A DNA stretch of 64,000 nt, taken from positions 682,001 through 746,000 of the forward strand of contig JAHEWK010000019.1 in NCBI GenBank assembly GCA_020740775.1, in the 5' to 3' direction. The stretch's first letter is position 1. Each line of letters opens with the position of its first letter. The notes below the pieces were generated by a model. The model did not search any database. It had not been told where the DNA came from and worked only from the letters and a program-made list of their open reading frames with translations. A program made the translations under genes and the position numbers. Shown piece by piece: positions 32,690-44,599 of this stretch. This DNA is from Ilyonectria destructans (lineage: Eukaryota; Ascomycota; Sordariomycetes; Hypocreales; Nectriaceae).

Positions 32690-33188
32690 ATCAGCATGCC
32701 GGACTCGGAGGATAACCATGGTCAGACACCGCTATCGTGGGCCGCCGGGAAGGGGCACGAGGCTATCGTCAAGCTGCTGCTTGCCAAGGATGGTGCAAAG
32801 ACAGAAGATAGTTAAAGTGCTACTGGCTACTGGACAAGTCACCTTCGACTCTCAAGATCGTTTCGGACGCACTTCGTTGTGGTGGGCTAGAAGACGTGGG
32901 AACACCGATACCGAGCAAGTGCTACTTGACTATGCAGAGAAGAGAGGCATGCCAGTATACGAAAATGACGAATTTATCGTGGTGAGCCCGATATCTAATG
33001 ACGAGACATCCAGATGGTGCGATATTTGCACTTTAAGCATTCCGGAAGATGAGGTCTTCTACGAATGCGGGGTTTGCAACGGTGGGAATTTTGATATAAT
33101 TTCAATATAAGTTCAGAGTGCTATAAGATCGGAGGGCGTTGTTTGAAAGACGATCACGAGTTGGCTCAGAGGATAGACAAAGAGGAAT
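32690..33188 (+). pseudogene. ankyrin-repeat plus ZZ-type zinc-finger fragment
   Basis: C-terminal remnant of a fungal ankyrin protein. One clean ankyrin unit (DNHGQTPLSWAAGKGHEAIV) is followed after a frame change by a partial one (DRFGRTSLWWARRRGN). Then comes EQVLLDYAEKRGMPV and a ZZ-like zinc finger (CDICTLSIPEDEVFYECGVC ... CYKIGGRCLKDDHELAQR), whose second half needs a short intron near 33095-33118. Such tails occur at the end of fungal ankyrin NLRs. The N-terminal domains are missing. Confidence 0.6.
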
Positions 33189-33811
33189 GAGGTTAGTCTG
33201 ACTTCCGTCATTGACCGCAAGGATAGCTGAACAACTCCAATTTTGTTTGCTTTTCTTGGGACGAGTCGTCCCTGATTAAAGCCCGTGTGGGCAGGCCGAT
33301 AGCTCACCTTTCGTTTGATCTGATGACTAACTCTCGTCTCTCTATTGGCATCGGACTTCTGAACCTGGATCTACCGTCTGTTATGGATACGCAACTGACT
33401 GAGGCTTCTTTACGAGATATTAGACACTGCGGCTGCAGTATAAGCACTGGCGGTATATGGTTTGTGGAAGAGTATGTTTTGGCTACCTCCGGAGTATCGA
33501 GCATCCAGTTCAGCCGTGGTGGGATCCACAATTGCTATTGGCTGGAACTGAGGCTGTGTACTACTCAAGGAGCAATCCAAACGACGAGAGACTTGTTTCT
33601 TCCTGTTATTTTATTTTTTTGCTTGCACACCTAACCTAGGCACCTCGATCAACTAGGCAGCCATAAGTGTATACAGGGGTTGTGGCCTTCGTTTCTCACC
33701 TTCAATCTGAACGAAGCAAAGCTTGCTTCCCTGCTGCAATTGCCGCAATCTATCAAGGCCGTGCTTTCTTTAGTTGAAAAAGAATTCCAGCTCTTGCTCA
33801 CTGCCACCCTG
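33189..33811. other. gene-free stretch before LINE fragment
   Basis: Open frames exist on both strands, but none matches a family I recognise. The LINE endonuclease trace becomes readable only from about 33812. Confidence 0.35.
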
Positions 33812-34400
33812 GATATAAGCAGGTTTCAATCGCCACGACCAACTATGGGGAGGAGATGGCGTATCCTTGGAGAGACAGGGTGAAGCGGACCAGATCATCG
33901 ACCTGATGAATCAATTCGCGCTCAACAGCCTGCTTCGACGGGGCACAAAGACATGGCATGGTGGCGGCCATGAAACAACCATCGACTCGAGCCTAGCCTC
34001 CGAGGAGCTTGCAACCACAACCATCAAATGCGTGTTACATGGAACAGAGCAGGGATCGGATCATCGCACGATTGAGACGGTCTTTGATGTCTCGGTTCCC
34101 TTTCCGAAGCATCAGGAGAGGCTTCTTCTGAAGAATGCGCCCTAGAAGGAAACAAACGACAGAATTACAAATAAATTAGGAACGGCCGCGGGGGGAGGTA
34201 CTGTGCAGCAAAAAGCTGACAGGCTGATGACAAGTGGTTCTGGAGGCGGCTCATGCGTTAACGCCCAAAGCCAGGCCGTCGCCGTATGCAAAGCGATGGT
34301 GGACGGCCGATCTCACACGGCTCCGTCAGATATACACATACTGGAGGAATTGCCCTCGAGCCGAGAGGCGTACGGGGAAGAGCACACCAGACCCCGAGTT
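33812..34400 (+). pseudogene. Tad1-like LINE, 5' fragment (endonuclease end)
   Basis: End of the endonuclease/exonuclease/phosphatase domain of a non-LTR retrotransposon ORF2: FNRHDQLWGGD, ADQIIDLMNQFALNSLL, TKTWHGGGHETTID, GSDHRTIETVFDVS, then the linker toward reverse transcriptase (KRWWTADLTRLRQIYTYWRN) after a frame shift near 34240. A TAG follows KNAP. Similarity stops at about 34400, where OrsD coding begins. The LINE's C-terminal part resumes at about 38008. Confidence 0.8.
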
Positions 34401-37400
34401 ATCCAGTGCGATTTATCCATATGTTCTTCTTCCCAGATACCGAATTCTCGTGTGCCAGGTGTGTGAATTTGCGTGCCTGTCTGACGAGGTTGCCATGCAC
34501 CTGAGAGCCCGACATCGAGAAGTGACGCCAAGAGATCGACGAAGAGTGGTAGCCAAGATACGACAGATCCCCAACCTCCTACGCAATCAGGCTGAGCTGA
34601 GTGAGCTGCAATATCCACCTCCAACAGTCGAACCTATCGTTCATCTTGCTGCATCAAAATTAGACGGACTGAAGTGTCGGACATGCGGCCGTATCTTCCG
34701 CCACATTCAGAAGGTTCAAGAACATTGTTTGTCACATAGCTAGCTGATCGGGATCGTCAGGAGGGCCCTGTTACCGTCAAAACCCTATTCCAGCTACCTT
34801 TGATAGACCACATTGATGGTCACGATAGTCAAGATAAAAGACCTACTTAGAACCCTCTTTTAGATAGGAATCAATAGCTTCAATGCACCTCAATTCATCC
34901 CGGAATGTGGTATTCTTCCAAGGAGCATAATTGGAAGACCCCAAGAAGTAGGGGGAGGCCATTTCCTGGTTGCTAGGCGCCCACTTCCGGACTACCATGG
35001 ATCCAGGGCGTCTCATGTCAGCGATTCTTCCCTTCTAGGGCCAGTAGCAAGTGGTTCGAAGCCAGCAGAAACACAGGGCGACAGAAGAAGGCACAAGAGC
35101 AAGCGCGATCATCTTTGATTGATCCGCCACTTAAGTCCCAAAGTATCGGCCCTGAGATGTATGCTCATATGAAAGAAGTATTGGAACGCGAGCAGAAATA
35201 CCGACATGCGGTAAATCAGCCGTGTGTGAGCAGCGAGGCTTCGAGCAGTGATTCTTTTGCCGCCACGGGCCTGTGGCTGGAACGAACTCAATGGCAGTCC
35301 ATTTATAAGAACGCCCGATGTGATATGTTACGGGCAATGACTCGCCTACCTGACCGGCGCTCCTTGTCGGTTGACTACGTTTTGGGTCAGGGGCCCCGCG
35401 AAGGCGAACCGGACGTTGTGAGTCCATGCGAAGAGGAGCATGTCACACTGAACGGATAGGATCACAATGATGATGATGAAAGCTCTTGATTTCTAGCTAA
35501 GGGACGAGCCTGGAGCCCGTCTTTTATACATGATGAAGACGGCTGCTGCCGGAGGCGGCAGTCCGTCGCCGCGCACAGGGGCAGGGGCCCTGTGGGTCCC
35601 GGGGACCGGGATCGTGGTCACAGGGCCGGCGATGTGGTCTGAGATAAGAGGAGAAAGAAAGGAGAGTCACGTTGTCTAGGATATGACCCCTAAATGTGAC
35701 AGAGCAAAAAGTCTCATGCATCATCAGAGCATTCGAATTTGTGATAGATCGCTACGAGAGGACGGTCCGTCACACCGACTGAAGCCTTCTATGTTGGTTG
35801 CTCAGCACCAGGCTCCATCATTTTCAAGCAAGGCCATTCAGTCTTGTGGCAGAAAGAGGTCGCGAAGGGAGATACAGGTGCCTGGAGGAGTGGTTTTTGG
35901 CCTTCGTCATCCGAACCCATAGGATGCCGATCACTGTCCGAGAAGAGATAAAGATCAGGTTGAGGGCGAAGCTTTCCAGTCAGCTAACACGTCTTTTGGA
36001 CCATAGAGTCTGGGGCTTGTTTGGCGCATATAATGGGATCTGGCCCAAGATTTGGAATTATGGGTGGGTTGAAGAGACCGCGCGTCGCGTACGTGAGTCT
36101 TTTGAGGATGAAACACGTGCGCTCGACGCTGGACAAGACGAAGATGCAGATGACGGCGACGAAGATGACGAAGATGACCACGACGACTCTGGATACATGA
36201 ACGACGATACTGGAGCCAACGACGAACCCCATTCAGAACTTGACATCAAAGTGAGGGATGACATTTCTCTTGCAGCCTTTGAAGAATTCTTAAAGCTTCT
36301 CTTCGAGGTGTGTCTCACACTATGCACCGAGACCTTCAGCGACGGTCAGCCTGGCTCTACGTTGCTGGTATGCTTCAGCGGAATTCTGGGCTTATCTGGA
36401 GACTGTCGGCAGTTCTCACTCACACGATAATACTGCCCGCGATTATCCGGGCTCATCTATATCCAACGTCTATTGCTTCTCGAACGCGCATTGCCGTTAC
36501 ACACACATGTCCCATCATCGGGATTCTACGACGCCCGCACACGCAGCAGCTCGAGCGCTTAAATGAAATTCGAGATAAGCACATGGTTTTAGGTTCGCAG
36601 TCCCCACCTGCAGAGCTGCAGAGCCTGCGGGACTCTAGTCGCATCATTGCACGCACAAAGCCGCCATCCATCCTCTTCTACAGGAGTGACGACGGGGAAA
36701 CAGTCTCCTGTGGGAGCCTGATGTTAACAATGGAGAAGTTCCGTAAACTTCCAGACTACTTCATGATAAGAGCGGAGGAGATATGTGCCAGTCTGTTGTT
36801 CGGTCTTCAACCCGACATTAATTTGGCAATGGTCAAGGATGATATGATCAATTCACGAAGTGGATATTCCTTCGTCAAAAATACTGATAATGGCCTTGAG
36901 TCTGCGCATCTGCTGTTTGCCCGGGCATATACTTCCAGCAAGAATGGGCTTGCCAGGCGCGGCCACTGGAATTGAGATGCTGTTACCTCGTACCTCAAAC
37001 GGGTGACTGAGTTGGACTAGATGATAGCTGGCGGGCTGTACACAGCATGTGGTCAAGTTCCACAAGCACGTGAGCTCTTGAGTCTTGAGTGCGAGAATGG
37101 ACCATCTACAAGTTGCGGGATTTACGTCTAGGAAGGCTGAATGGTATACGTGATACGACACCATAAAGCGAAACGACAACCAAAGACAGAGTTTTACGTG
37201 GCTCGGTTCTTGACAGCGAGATTGGCGCACATTATGCTTATGTATCTCATTTATATCCGACGATTTGCCAATCTACTACGACGGGGGCAGCTCGGACATG
37301 CCCAGGCTCACAGTCCAAGCCCACATGAACGGCTTCTATTCAACCTGAATGGGAAGGCATGGCCCACTTCCCGCCTTACAGCGATTCTCACCGATGCCAC

Positions 37401-37464
37401 TCTGAAGGTTTGGCAGCAAAAGCTTAGTGTCCGCACACATCGCAAGAAGCACTGTCTCTTATAG
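34401..37464 (+). pseudogene. OrsD-domain protein (telomere-linked helicase type), helicase missing
   Basis: Begins with an OrsD zinc-finger module (LPRYRILVCQVCEFAC, HLRARHREV, YPPPTVEPIVHL, DGLKCRTCGRIFRHIQKVQEHC). The middle CQRFFPSRASSKWFE lies near 35009-35053, then an acidic run at 36120-36210 (DEDADDGDEDDEDD), and the long helical body (TFSDGQPGSTLLVCFSG, CPIIGILRRPHTQQLE, SGYSFVKNTDNGLES, HIMLMYLIYIRRFANLL, KAWPTSRLTAILTDAT). Breaks: stops at 34741, 35457, 36428, 36973 and several frame changes. About 200 bp of GC-rich hairpin sequence at 35470-35670 has no coding trace. Family members near fungal chromosome ends often carry a RecQ-type helicase after this body; none is seen here. Confidence 0.75.
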
Positions 37465-37576
37465 ACCAGATTTGTCCAGCCAAGCGACGAAAATTATTGG
37501 CCGCATCTAAGACTTTAATACACAAGGCCAAGAAGCGGTAACGACACAGGGATGCCAAGATAAGAGTCGTGGCTCA

Positions 37577-38005
37577 TTGTGCCCATCGGTTGGTAAAACC
37601 ACGGACATTAGTCCAAGGCCACTTCAGGAAAGCAGCTGCTCGAGGCTCAATGGTGTTCTCTGCATTCTCGATGAGCATCAGATTCTCATATGTCTCCTAT
37701 GCAAGGCCGCTGTTCAACCGGGGACGAGCATAGCAAGCCATTTTCACAATGCCCACCGGTTCAGGGGATGGTCTACAGCGAGTCATAACTTTCTGCACCG
37801 GAAAGTCGTTCCAAGATCCGTTTACGGTTCTGCTACCGAAGAAGCGAAGTCGACCCATTGCTAAGCTACCAATACAGAGAGGCTACAGTTGTAAGAAATG
37901 TGATTACTTGACGATAAACCAAAACGATATCATGGGTCACTGCAATCAACTTCAACATAGAGATCAAAGGGCTGGAGAGAAAAGTTGGATGTTGCAGTGC
38001 AAACA
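37577..38005 (+). pseudogene. second OrsD N-terminal module
   Basis: A separate, shorter start of an OrsD protein: QILICLLCKAAVQPGTSIAS, HFHNAHRF, then after a frame change LPIQRGYSCKKCDYLT and IMGHCNQLQHRD. Cysteine/histidine spacing resembles the module at 34440-34740, but the sequence is clearly different, so it is not a tandem copy of the same gene. It ends where LINE coding resumes. Confidence 0.6.
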
Positions 38006-38007
38006 TT

Positions 38008-39415
38008 TTGGAGGGGCTGTTACAGCCGCTACATGGTCGTCGAACACTAAGAATGAAAGACTTCCCCATGGGCACCGAGGCAAAGGCGGAAGCTCGAAGA
38101 GCGGCACGAGGAAAACACAGACCGGAGAAACCAGCATACCAAGCTCGCTCCACGCGAATAAGACTGGCGATCGCACAGCAGCAGCGGCAGAAGACTCTGC
38201 CCAATATGGTCGGAAACTATTCGAAGCGAATCGACAAAGCGTTACCGGGCACATACACACGCCCCCTGTATGACGGACTGAAGAGACGCAAATCAGATAT
38301 GCTCTTACAGCTGCATACGGGAATGGCTAGGATCAATAGCTACCTGCACAGGATTGGAGCAGCAGAATTGGATATATGCGACTGTGGATAAGCAGCAGAG
38401 ACGATAGAATATTTTCTGTTCCGGTGTACGAAGTGGGATGTGCAGCGGGAAGGCATACGAAGGGTCGGACAGGTAAAGATGGGAAATCTCTTATTCTTTC
38501 TGGGAGGAAAGGGGGTATTAGATGGGGAAAAATAGGCATCTAACCTACAGGCGGTGCGGGCGGCGATTAAATTCGCCATAGATAAAAGGAGACTTAATAC
38601 AAACCAGACTACCCGTTGGCATTGTGGGGCAAGCAAGCATGCCAACCTCGTCCCGAGGTTGGGCGGAAAAACCCTTGTCAGCCGGTTTAATAGTTGTCAC
38701 CCTTTTTAGTGTAAAACGCCGTTTTTTGGCCCTCTATTCTGCCCCCAATTTATATATATAAATTCTTTAAAAAGTATATCTAGACTGGCCAGACTAAGGG
38801 CTTTAAAACGAACCTCAATTTCTTTTTCTATTTAAATCTTAGAAAATACTTCACTTTTTTTTCTTTTTTCTTGAAAATTTAAGTAAAATAGAAAAAGAGA
38901 TCTCCAATTTAAAGCCCTCAGCTTACTTAATTTAAATCCATTTTCTAAAGATTTTATATATATGGATTAGAGGCAGAATAAAGGGCCAAAAAACGGCATT
39001 TTACACCAAAAAGTGTGACAATATTAAACCGGCTGACAAGGGTTTTTCCGCCCAACCTCGGGACGAGGTTGGCATGCTTGCTTGCCCCACAATGCCAACG
39101 GGTAGATATTAACAGACTAGGTAACTAACCAGATACCAAATTAGCGGCCAAACCTGGCGATACTAACACCAAATAGCCTCAAGTTTGCAGACTAAACTTC
39201 GGCTGCTGAGAATAGGATGCCGAACACTTGGAGAAAGTTGGCCTTCAAGCCGGACTGTCACACAGAGTCAAGCGAGGCGGGACGGATCAGCGGACGAGGA
39301 AGAATGTGGGCTTCTGGGAGATGTGAACAAGAAACGTAGAACTGTAAATAGCCTAGCGCACCTGGGCCTATGAGGTTAGTCCTCCCGGGCGGAATAAATT
39401 TCATTCATTCATGCA
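38008..39415 (+). pseudogene. Tad1-like LINE, 3' part and tail
   Basis: C-terminal end of ORF2 downstream of RNase H (AKAEARRAARGKHRP, LYDGLKRRKSDMLLQLHTGM, ARINSYLHRIGAAELDICDCG, ETIEYFLFRCTKWD, LQAVRAAIKFAI), broken by TAA after DICDCG and TAG after DGEK. A foldback MITE splits the 3' end. The 3' untranslated part continues at 39105-39415 and ends GGCGGAATAAATTTCATTCATTCAT, a LINE-type simple tail. Together with 33812-34400 this is one element from which the reverse transcriptase region is missing or replaced. Confidence 0.8.
38612..39102. mobile_element. foldback MITE, 491 bp
   Basis: Almost the whole element is an inverted repeat: arms of roughly 240 bp begin CCCGTTGGCATTGTGGGGCA and remain alignable to the AT-rich centre. 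TA dinucleotides flank both ends (38610-38611 and 39103-39104), as for Tc1/mariner targets. No coding capacity. Inserted in the LINE tail, so younger than that copy. Confidence 0.88.
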
Positions 39416-40002
39416 ACCCATCCCTCATTTTCTGAGCTGATCATCATATTGAGGGGCCGCGTCGCCCCGTGGAGTCATCGGCCCTTCTCTAACCCTACTT
39501 CGCTGATGTCGTGCCATGGGGGCCAACATCGTGCTTAGTTATCATTACCATACTTAAACTATGAGGAGAAAAAAAAAAAAAAGGAATATAAAAAAAAGTT
39601 ATGATATTATAGCGTCTTCAGAGATATAAATTAAATGACGTGCAGCACTTCATTCTCTTGGGCTCGCAATGTATCATTTATGGGGATCAAGGGTGGCAGA
39701 GTGGGGAAATTCATTCATATACATACGCGGCTTTTCTACCTCAAACGCTGATCCGTGCCTGTTAAGGTCTACAACCCGTCTTCGACCATGTGCTTACCTC
39801 GTCTGCGCCCCTCATGGTCGCCCATGGCGCGTCATCGGAAAAACATCGTATCACGGAAATGTTTGTGCTTCAAAAGGGGTGGTACCTCGGCGCTGGGTTA
39901 TTCTGGGAGAGACATTATAAAGACTTGCACCCTCTCGATCTGGTTCCTTTGTCTTCGTGGATTCTCCAAGTTCCAGTCGTCTCTATAGTTATCAAAACTA
40001 CG
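39416..40002. other. gene-free stretch upstream of esterase gene
   Basis: Likely contains the promoter of the downstream esterase gene. It includes an A-rich run at 39565-39600. No coding region supported. Confidence 0.45.
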
Positions 40003-41671
40003 ATGCCGAAAACCCACACCCACGTGGCCATCTTCGCCGCCTTGGGGCTGCTTCCGGTAGTTCGAGGAGCACTCTATGATACCGTCATCTATACGCCCAA
40101 TGGCCCAGTACAGGGCTATCCGGCCTTCAACAGCAGCCCTGCTAATATGAGTCTCACCAATTGGCGTGATGTCACTGTCTGGTACGTCCTTTACCTCAAA
40201 GGGGCCTCAAGTGTTACCCTGCCCATTTAATGATCAGGTTTTAACAATCGGGTTTCAGGAAAGGCATTCCCTTTGCTGGCGACACCTTAGGGGAGAATCG
40301 CTTCCGCCCACCTCAGAATGCCACGGCTTGGAATACTACTCTGGAGGCCAAGGACTATGGCTATTCTTGCCCATCATCTGGCACCACCTATGCCACGATT
40401 GGCGAAGACTGCTTGAACGTCAATGTTTGGAGTGCAGCCAACTCTACCCATGACAAGTTGCCCGTGGTCATGTGGAGCTATCCTGCTGGAGGCTCCAATG
40501 CTGATCCTCGTTTTGATGGCGGTGGCATGGCTGACAAGGGCGTCGTCTTTGTCAATTACAACTACCGTACCGGCCCAACCGGCTGGCTTGTCTCCCCTGA
40601 GTTGACCAAGGAGAACTTGGCAACTTTTGGGCTCAATAGCTCTGGAAACTGGGGAATGCTGGATCAATTCGCTGCCCTGCAATGGGTACGGGACAACATC
40701 GCCTCATTTGGCGGTGACCCTGACCATATTACCGTCATGGGCCAATCCGCCGGTTCAGCTGCCACGTATCACATCTTAACAGCCCCCTGACCAAGGGTAA
40801 GATTGTCGGCGCCATAGTCCAGAGCGGTGTTCGCGATCCTCGTGATCCATCTGCTACCGAGCTGGCTGAGGGTTACCAGACCTATGATGTCGCTGAGGCG
40901 TACGGTGTGTCGTTCATGGACTCTGTCAACTGCAGCACGATTGCCTGCATGCGCTCCCTGCCGATGGAGATGCTAGATACTTCTGAGATGGGCGGCACGT
41001 CCGGGGCATCTTTCAAGGGAACTCTCGACTATTACTGCATGCCTGATACGTACCTGAACACGCTAAAGCTTGGTCTAACTCATGATGTTCCCATCTTGAC
41101 CGGGAACACAAGGGACGAGAGCGGCGCTTCCTATGGTTTAAACATCACGCTTGCCGAATACCTCTCGGACTTGAACAGTACATATGCGGGTGAATTTGTG
41201 GACAAGTTCTTCAAAGCGTACCCGGCCAACAACTCTGCCACCGCTTCGGCCGCTGAGAACGCCCAGTATACGGATCGGTCCACAGTGGGCACGCAATTTT
41301 GGGCCAACTATTGGATGAGTAATCGAACCAGCCCGGTATGGACCTACCTCTGGGACCACGCGCCGCCAGGGCAGGGCGCCGGTGCTGCACACATGACGGA
41401 GATCCAGTATACGCAAAACAACATGTATAATGTATACTACGGTCAGTGGGAGGAAGATGATTATGAGATTGCTATCAAGATGAACGATTACTGGGTGAAC
41501 TTCATTAAATATGGCAACCCTAATGGCGACGGTCTGGTCCAATGGGGTCATGTTAGTGCCAAAACAACGACCACGCAGGAACTTGGTGACGGTTGGGGAC
41601 CTAAGATTATTGCACACGCGGACCAGATCAGTCTCTTCAAGTCCTGGTTTGCTATGTTAACGACCATCTAA
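40003..41671 (+). pseudogene. carboxylesterase type B (secreted), one frameshift
   Basis: Start at 40003 opens a signal peptide (MPKTHTHVAIFAALGLLPVV). One intron, 40182-40258. Motifs in order: KGIPFAGDTLGENRFRPP, GEDCLNVNVW, LPVVMWSYPAGG (oxyanion region), GVVFVNYNYR, GNWGMLDQFAALQWVRDNI, and the nucleophile elbow GQSAGSAA. Later GNTRDESG probably holds the acidic residue and DHAPPGQGAGAAHMTEIQY the histidine region. The only visible defect is a 1-bp loss near 40778 (TTAACAGCCCC where TTAAACAGC would keep frame). Everything after it reads cleanly to a stop at 41669. It is therefore a very recent pseudogene or a sequencing error. It would be a secreted ester hydrolase of about 530 aa. Confidence 0.85.
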
Positions 41672-41974
41672 ATAACTAGATGCTGGAGTCAAAAACTCGA
41701 GTACAATCCATATTATTTCATTCTTATTCCAAATTTCTCAGAATCATAGCTCCTTAAACACACAACTAAATACCAACAAAATTTGTTCAAACATCTACTT
41801 TCTCACAGAGCATTACATTAACTTTGGCCATACTCTCGCTTACTATAGACCCTAATAATTATACCCTGACTGCTTTGCCCTATAAGTCTCGACCGGAACG
41901 CGCCCCGTTCCGTCGTCTCGGTCAATCATAGTCAACTGATTCTATAAGCATCGTTAAATGGGGCAGCATCTGTA
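41672..41974. other. gene-free stretch
   Basis: 3' flank of the esterase gene; A/T-rich with no recognised feature. Confidence 0.4.
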
Positions 41975-42266
41975 CGATGATGCCCTGACCATAAAGGCAT
42001 CCCCGGAAATGAACAGGCCGAAAAGCTAGCCAAAGCAGGGACAGAGCTGCCGGAACCACCCAGCGCAACCCCATCCCTCGCTTTCAATCAAAGGAAGGCC
42101 AAGGCCCTCCCCCGAACCCTCTTTAAGAGCTGGTGGCAAGACCACGCCCCAGACTCTTATCAATCCTATCAGCTGGAAGCAACCGCTAGCCCAGACGAAT
42201 TGCAGCTTCCCCGGAAGACCTATAAGCGCATTGTTAAGCTTAAGGCTGTAGATAATACAGCTGCCG
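41975..42266 (+). pseudogene. LINE RNase H fragment
   Basis: A short plus-strand trace, CPDHKGIPGNEQAEKLAKAG, is the last motif of non-LTR retrotransposon RNase H (normally W.PGH.GI.GNE.AD). LFKSWWQDHAPDSYQSYQ and LPRKTYKRIV follow. It ends where the piggyBac trace begins, so the LINE was cut by that element or by recombination. Confidence 0.72.
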
Positions 42267-42269
42267 GCA

Positions 42270-43201
42270 GCCTTGAATTTAATGACATTAGGGCTATCCC
42301 TACGCTTAACAATAAGGTTAACCAGGTTACCTAGAAGGACAATGCCCTTATATTATTCCTAATAACTATATTTAGTAGTAATGAAAGACTTAACCGTTAG
42401 AGGAAAAGGCTGACAACAGACCAAATAGCAGTATAGCCAATACAGCGTTTTTTTAGTTACGAGTCGGTTAAGCTGATTTCTATCCTATCCATCGCTACTA
42501 TCTACAATAATGAGATAAATGTTGTAGATTGTGGGGATCAAATCCGAGCGTATTGGAGCCCTGACCGCTATGTCTGTAGGGGCGGTTGGAAAGCCCTAGC
42601 TTGGGACTTTCTGCTAGAAATAGCCCTTATCAACGGGTTCATTTTATAGTAATGAGGGCAGCCGCAATGGAAGCCAGAGATATCATAAGGCAATTGGCGG
42701 CAACGCGTTGTTAATGATCTTATTGTGAAGTATGCATCTGACAGTCATATATGTAACGGTCTCAAGGTAGTGTATTGCAACTAGCTAGGCGACTCTACAG
42801 AGTATACCAAACTTAAGGAAAGAAGAAGAAGAGAAAGAGAGTAGAGGAGGTCTATCTATAAATATACTCGTTATAGTGGCTTAAAGGTAAAAAGTGGGCT
42901 ACGAAAGCCGAGGGTTCCCGAGGCCACCTACGGGCACAGCCCGTTATAATATACGACAGAGATTTCGGACTGAAGATGAATTTACGCCAGTTTTACAATA
43001 TGTTTGCGTCCGGCATAAGAATACCTCAGCTTGTCAAGCTTGTAAGGGAATACGTCTTGGAGAGGGGCCGCCGCAGCAGCCGTTATAAGCAGTTAGTGGC
43101 AATAGAGGCCGAAAACCAAAGACGTCGCGATACCGCTGTCGGCAGTGTAATGTAGCTCTATTTAGAGCTGGATATTGTTGGGACTTCTATTACTGTATAA
43201 A
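42270..43201 (+). pseudogene. piggyBac-type transposase relic, C-terminal half
   Basis: Readable segments FNDIRAIPTLNNKVNQVT, KDNALILFLITIFS, IYNNEINVVDCGDQIRAYW, GGWKALAWDFLLEIALINGF and NWRQRVVNDLI match fungal piggyBac DDE_Tnp_1_7 proteins. VVDCGDQ is the usual VD.GDQ block. After a solo LTR the cysteine-rich tail follows (SACQACKG, SGNRGRKP, RYRCRQCNVALFRAGYCWDF). Many TAG/TAA stops and frame shifts. The N-terminal half is absent; a LINE fragment precedes it. Confidence 0.75.
42752..42948 (-). repeat. solo LTR of the Gypsy family, 197 bp, inverted
   Basis: Reverse-complement match to the Gypsy LTRs at 49442 and 54897 over its length. Duplication ATATA on both sides (42747-42751 and 42949-42953). 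It splits the piggyBac relic just before its cysteine-rich tail. Confidence 0.9.
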
Positions 43202-44599
43202 ATAGGCGGGGCTGAATGTACCTTTGATTTGCTTTACTCTATTTGGCTGGACCCCCCTGCTTGTGACCCAGGTGCTGCCTTATGACAGTTAAAGGGATAG
43301 GTATGTGTCTCGACTGTTCGGGTGACTGTTATCTAATGAGGTATGCGACCCACACAGGCTTCCTGATATTGTCTTGTGGTATGACCGACCTGAGTTTTGC
43401 CTTATTGCTATATATTAATCCTCTTGCGAGATTGAGTATAATATGTTAACTGCTTTACTGGTTTTCACAAGGGCAGATAGAATAATTATAAGAATTCTAA
43501 ATATCCAATACAGACTATATACAGGCAACCCATACTAGAGAAATAGTCTCAATTCTTATTCCTTATATAACCCACTAAAAGAAATATATTAATATAATAT
43601 AACTTTTACTAAATGTAGAGCTTAAGGTAGCTAATTTTACTGTGACTATAAATCTATTAATACCTTAGTGATAAATTGCAGGCTAGGTACCTGTACGAAA
43701 CGAGATATGTATATCGCTCCATATAACTGCATATTTTACTAGAGTTTTATTAATAGAGGCTATTAAATTATTTGTCAGATGCCGGAGATAAGACTTTAGA
43801 TATTGGATCTTATACTCTAGATGTCTTAGCGGTCCCTGCCTTAATAAGTATCTTGCCGTCACGATATATTTATATAGGGATAATATCGTAAGAGCTCTTT
43901 TACCTTGACAGCAGCTATCCTCATATATTGGCTGAGTACTGTATACTTTCCATAAGCCGGGACTTGATCTTATTTCCTAGGCTTGCTGATCTGCTTATCT
44001 GGTTCCAGTAGGTTGATTAAAGGCTGTATATACAGCCAGAAAGATATATGAATAGTTTAAAATGGATTTATGGTGGCTGTAAGTATAGCTGCAGCAATAA
44101 ACGAGTATGTATTAAAGGGGCTATTTTCTTCTTTTCCCTTTTCTTGCCCTTTTATTCCCATTAAGTATACTATTTCCTTACGGCGGACTCTATATTAATA
44201 CTATAACTAAGGAGTTAAAGAAGACAGTTATAACCCCCACAAGCAATCCAACTAAGGCAGCTAAACCTTTTATTCTCGCTATTCTTAATGTTAACCTTAT
44301 AGTATTATTTTCTACTGGAAGGTAATATATTATTATTTAATATATAGTATTAGCTATTTGATTACTAGAGTAAAACCCTTCTATTATAGTTTAGGAACTA
44401 TCTATTTATCTCCAGTATAACTTTACTAATCTATAATAAAATTAGTTTAAGGATGCTCTTTAGGTTCTGAGCAACTTATAATCTTTACTATTCCTACAGT
44501 ACTTTCTTTAATTGTAATAGAGTCTAAGAGCTTTAGATACTCCTGAGAATTCTTTATAATATCAGTCTTAATATATCTGCAAAATGTTACTATATAAGA
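43202..44599. other. AT-rich decayed stretch
   Basis: Heavily AT-shifted sequence. Hydrophobic minus-strand bits around 44290-44200 hint at a membrane protein, but stops are too dense to name a family. It may include the lost C-terminus of the SDR relic. Confidence 0.4.
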
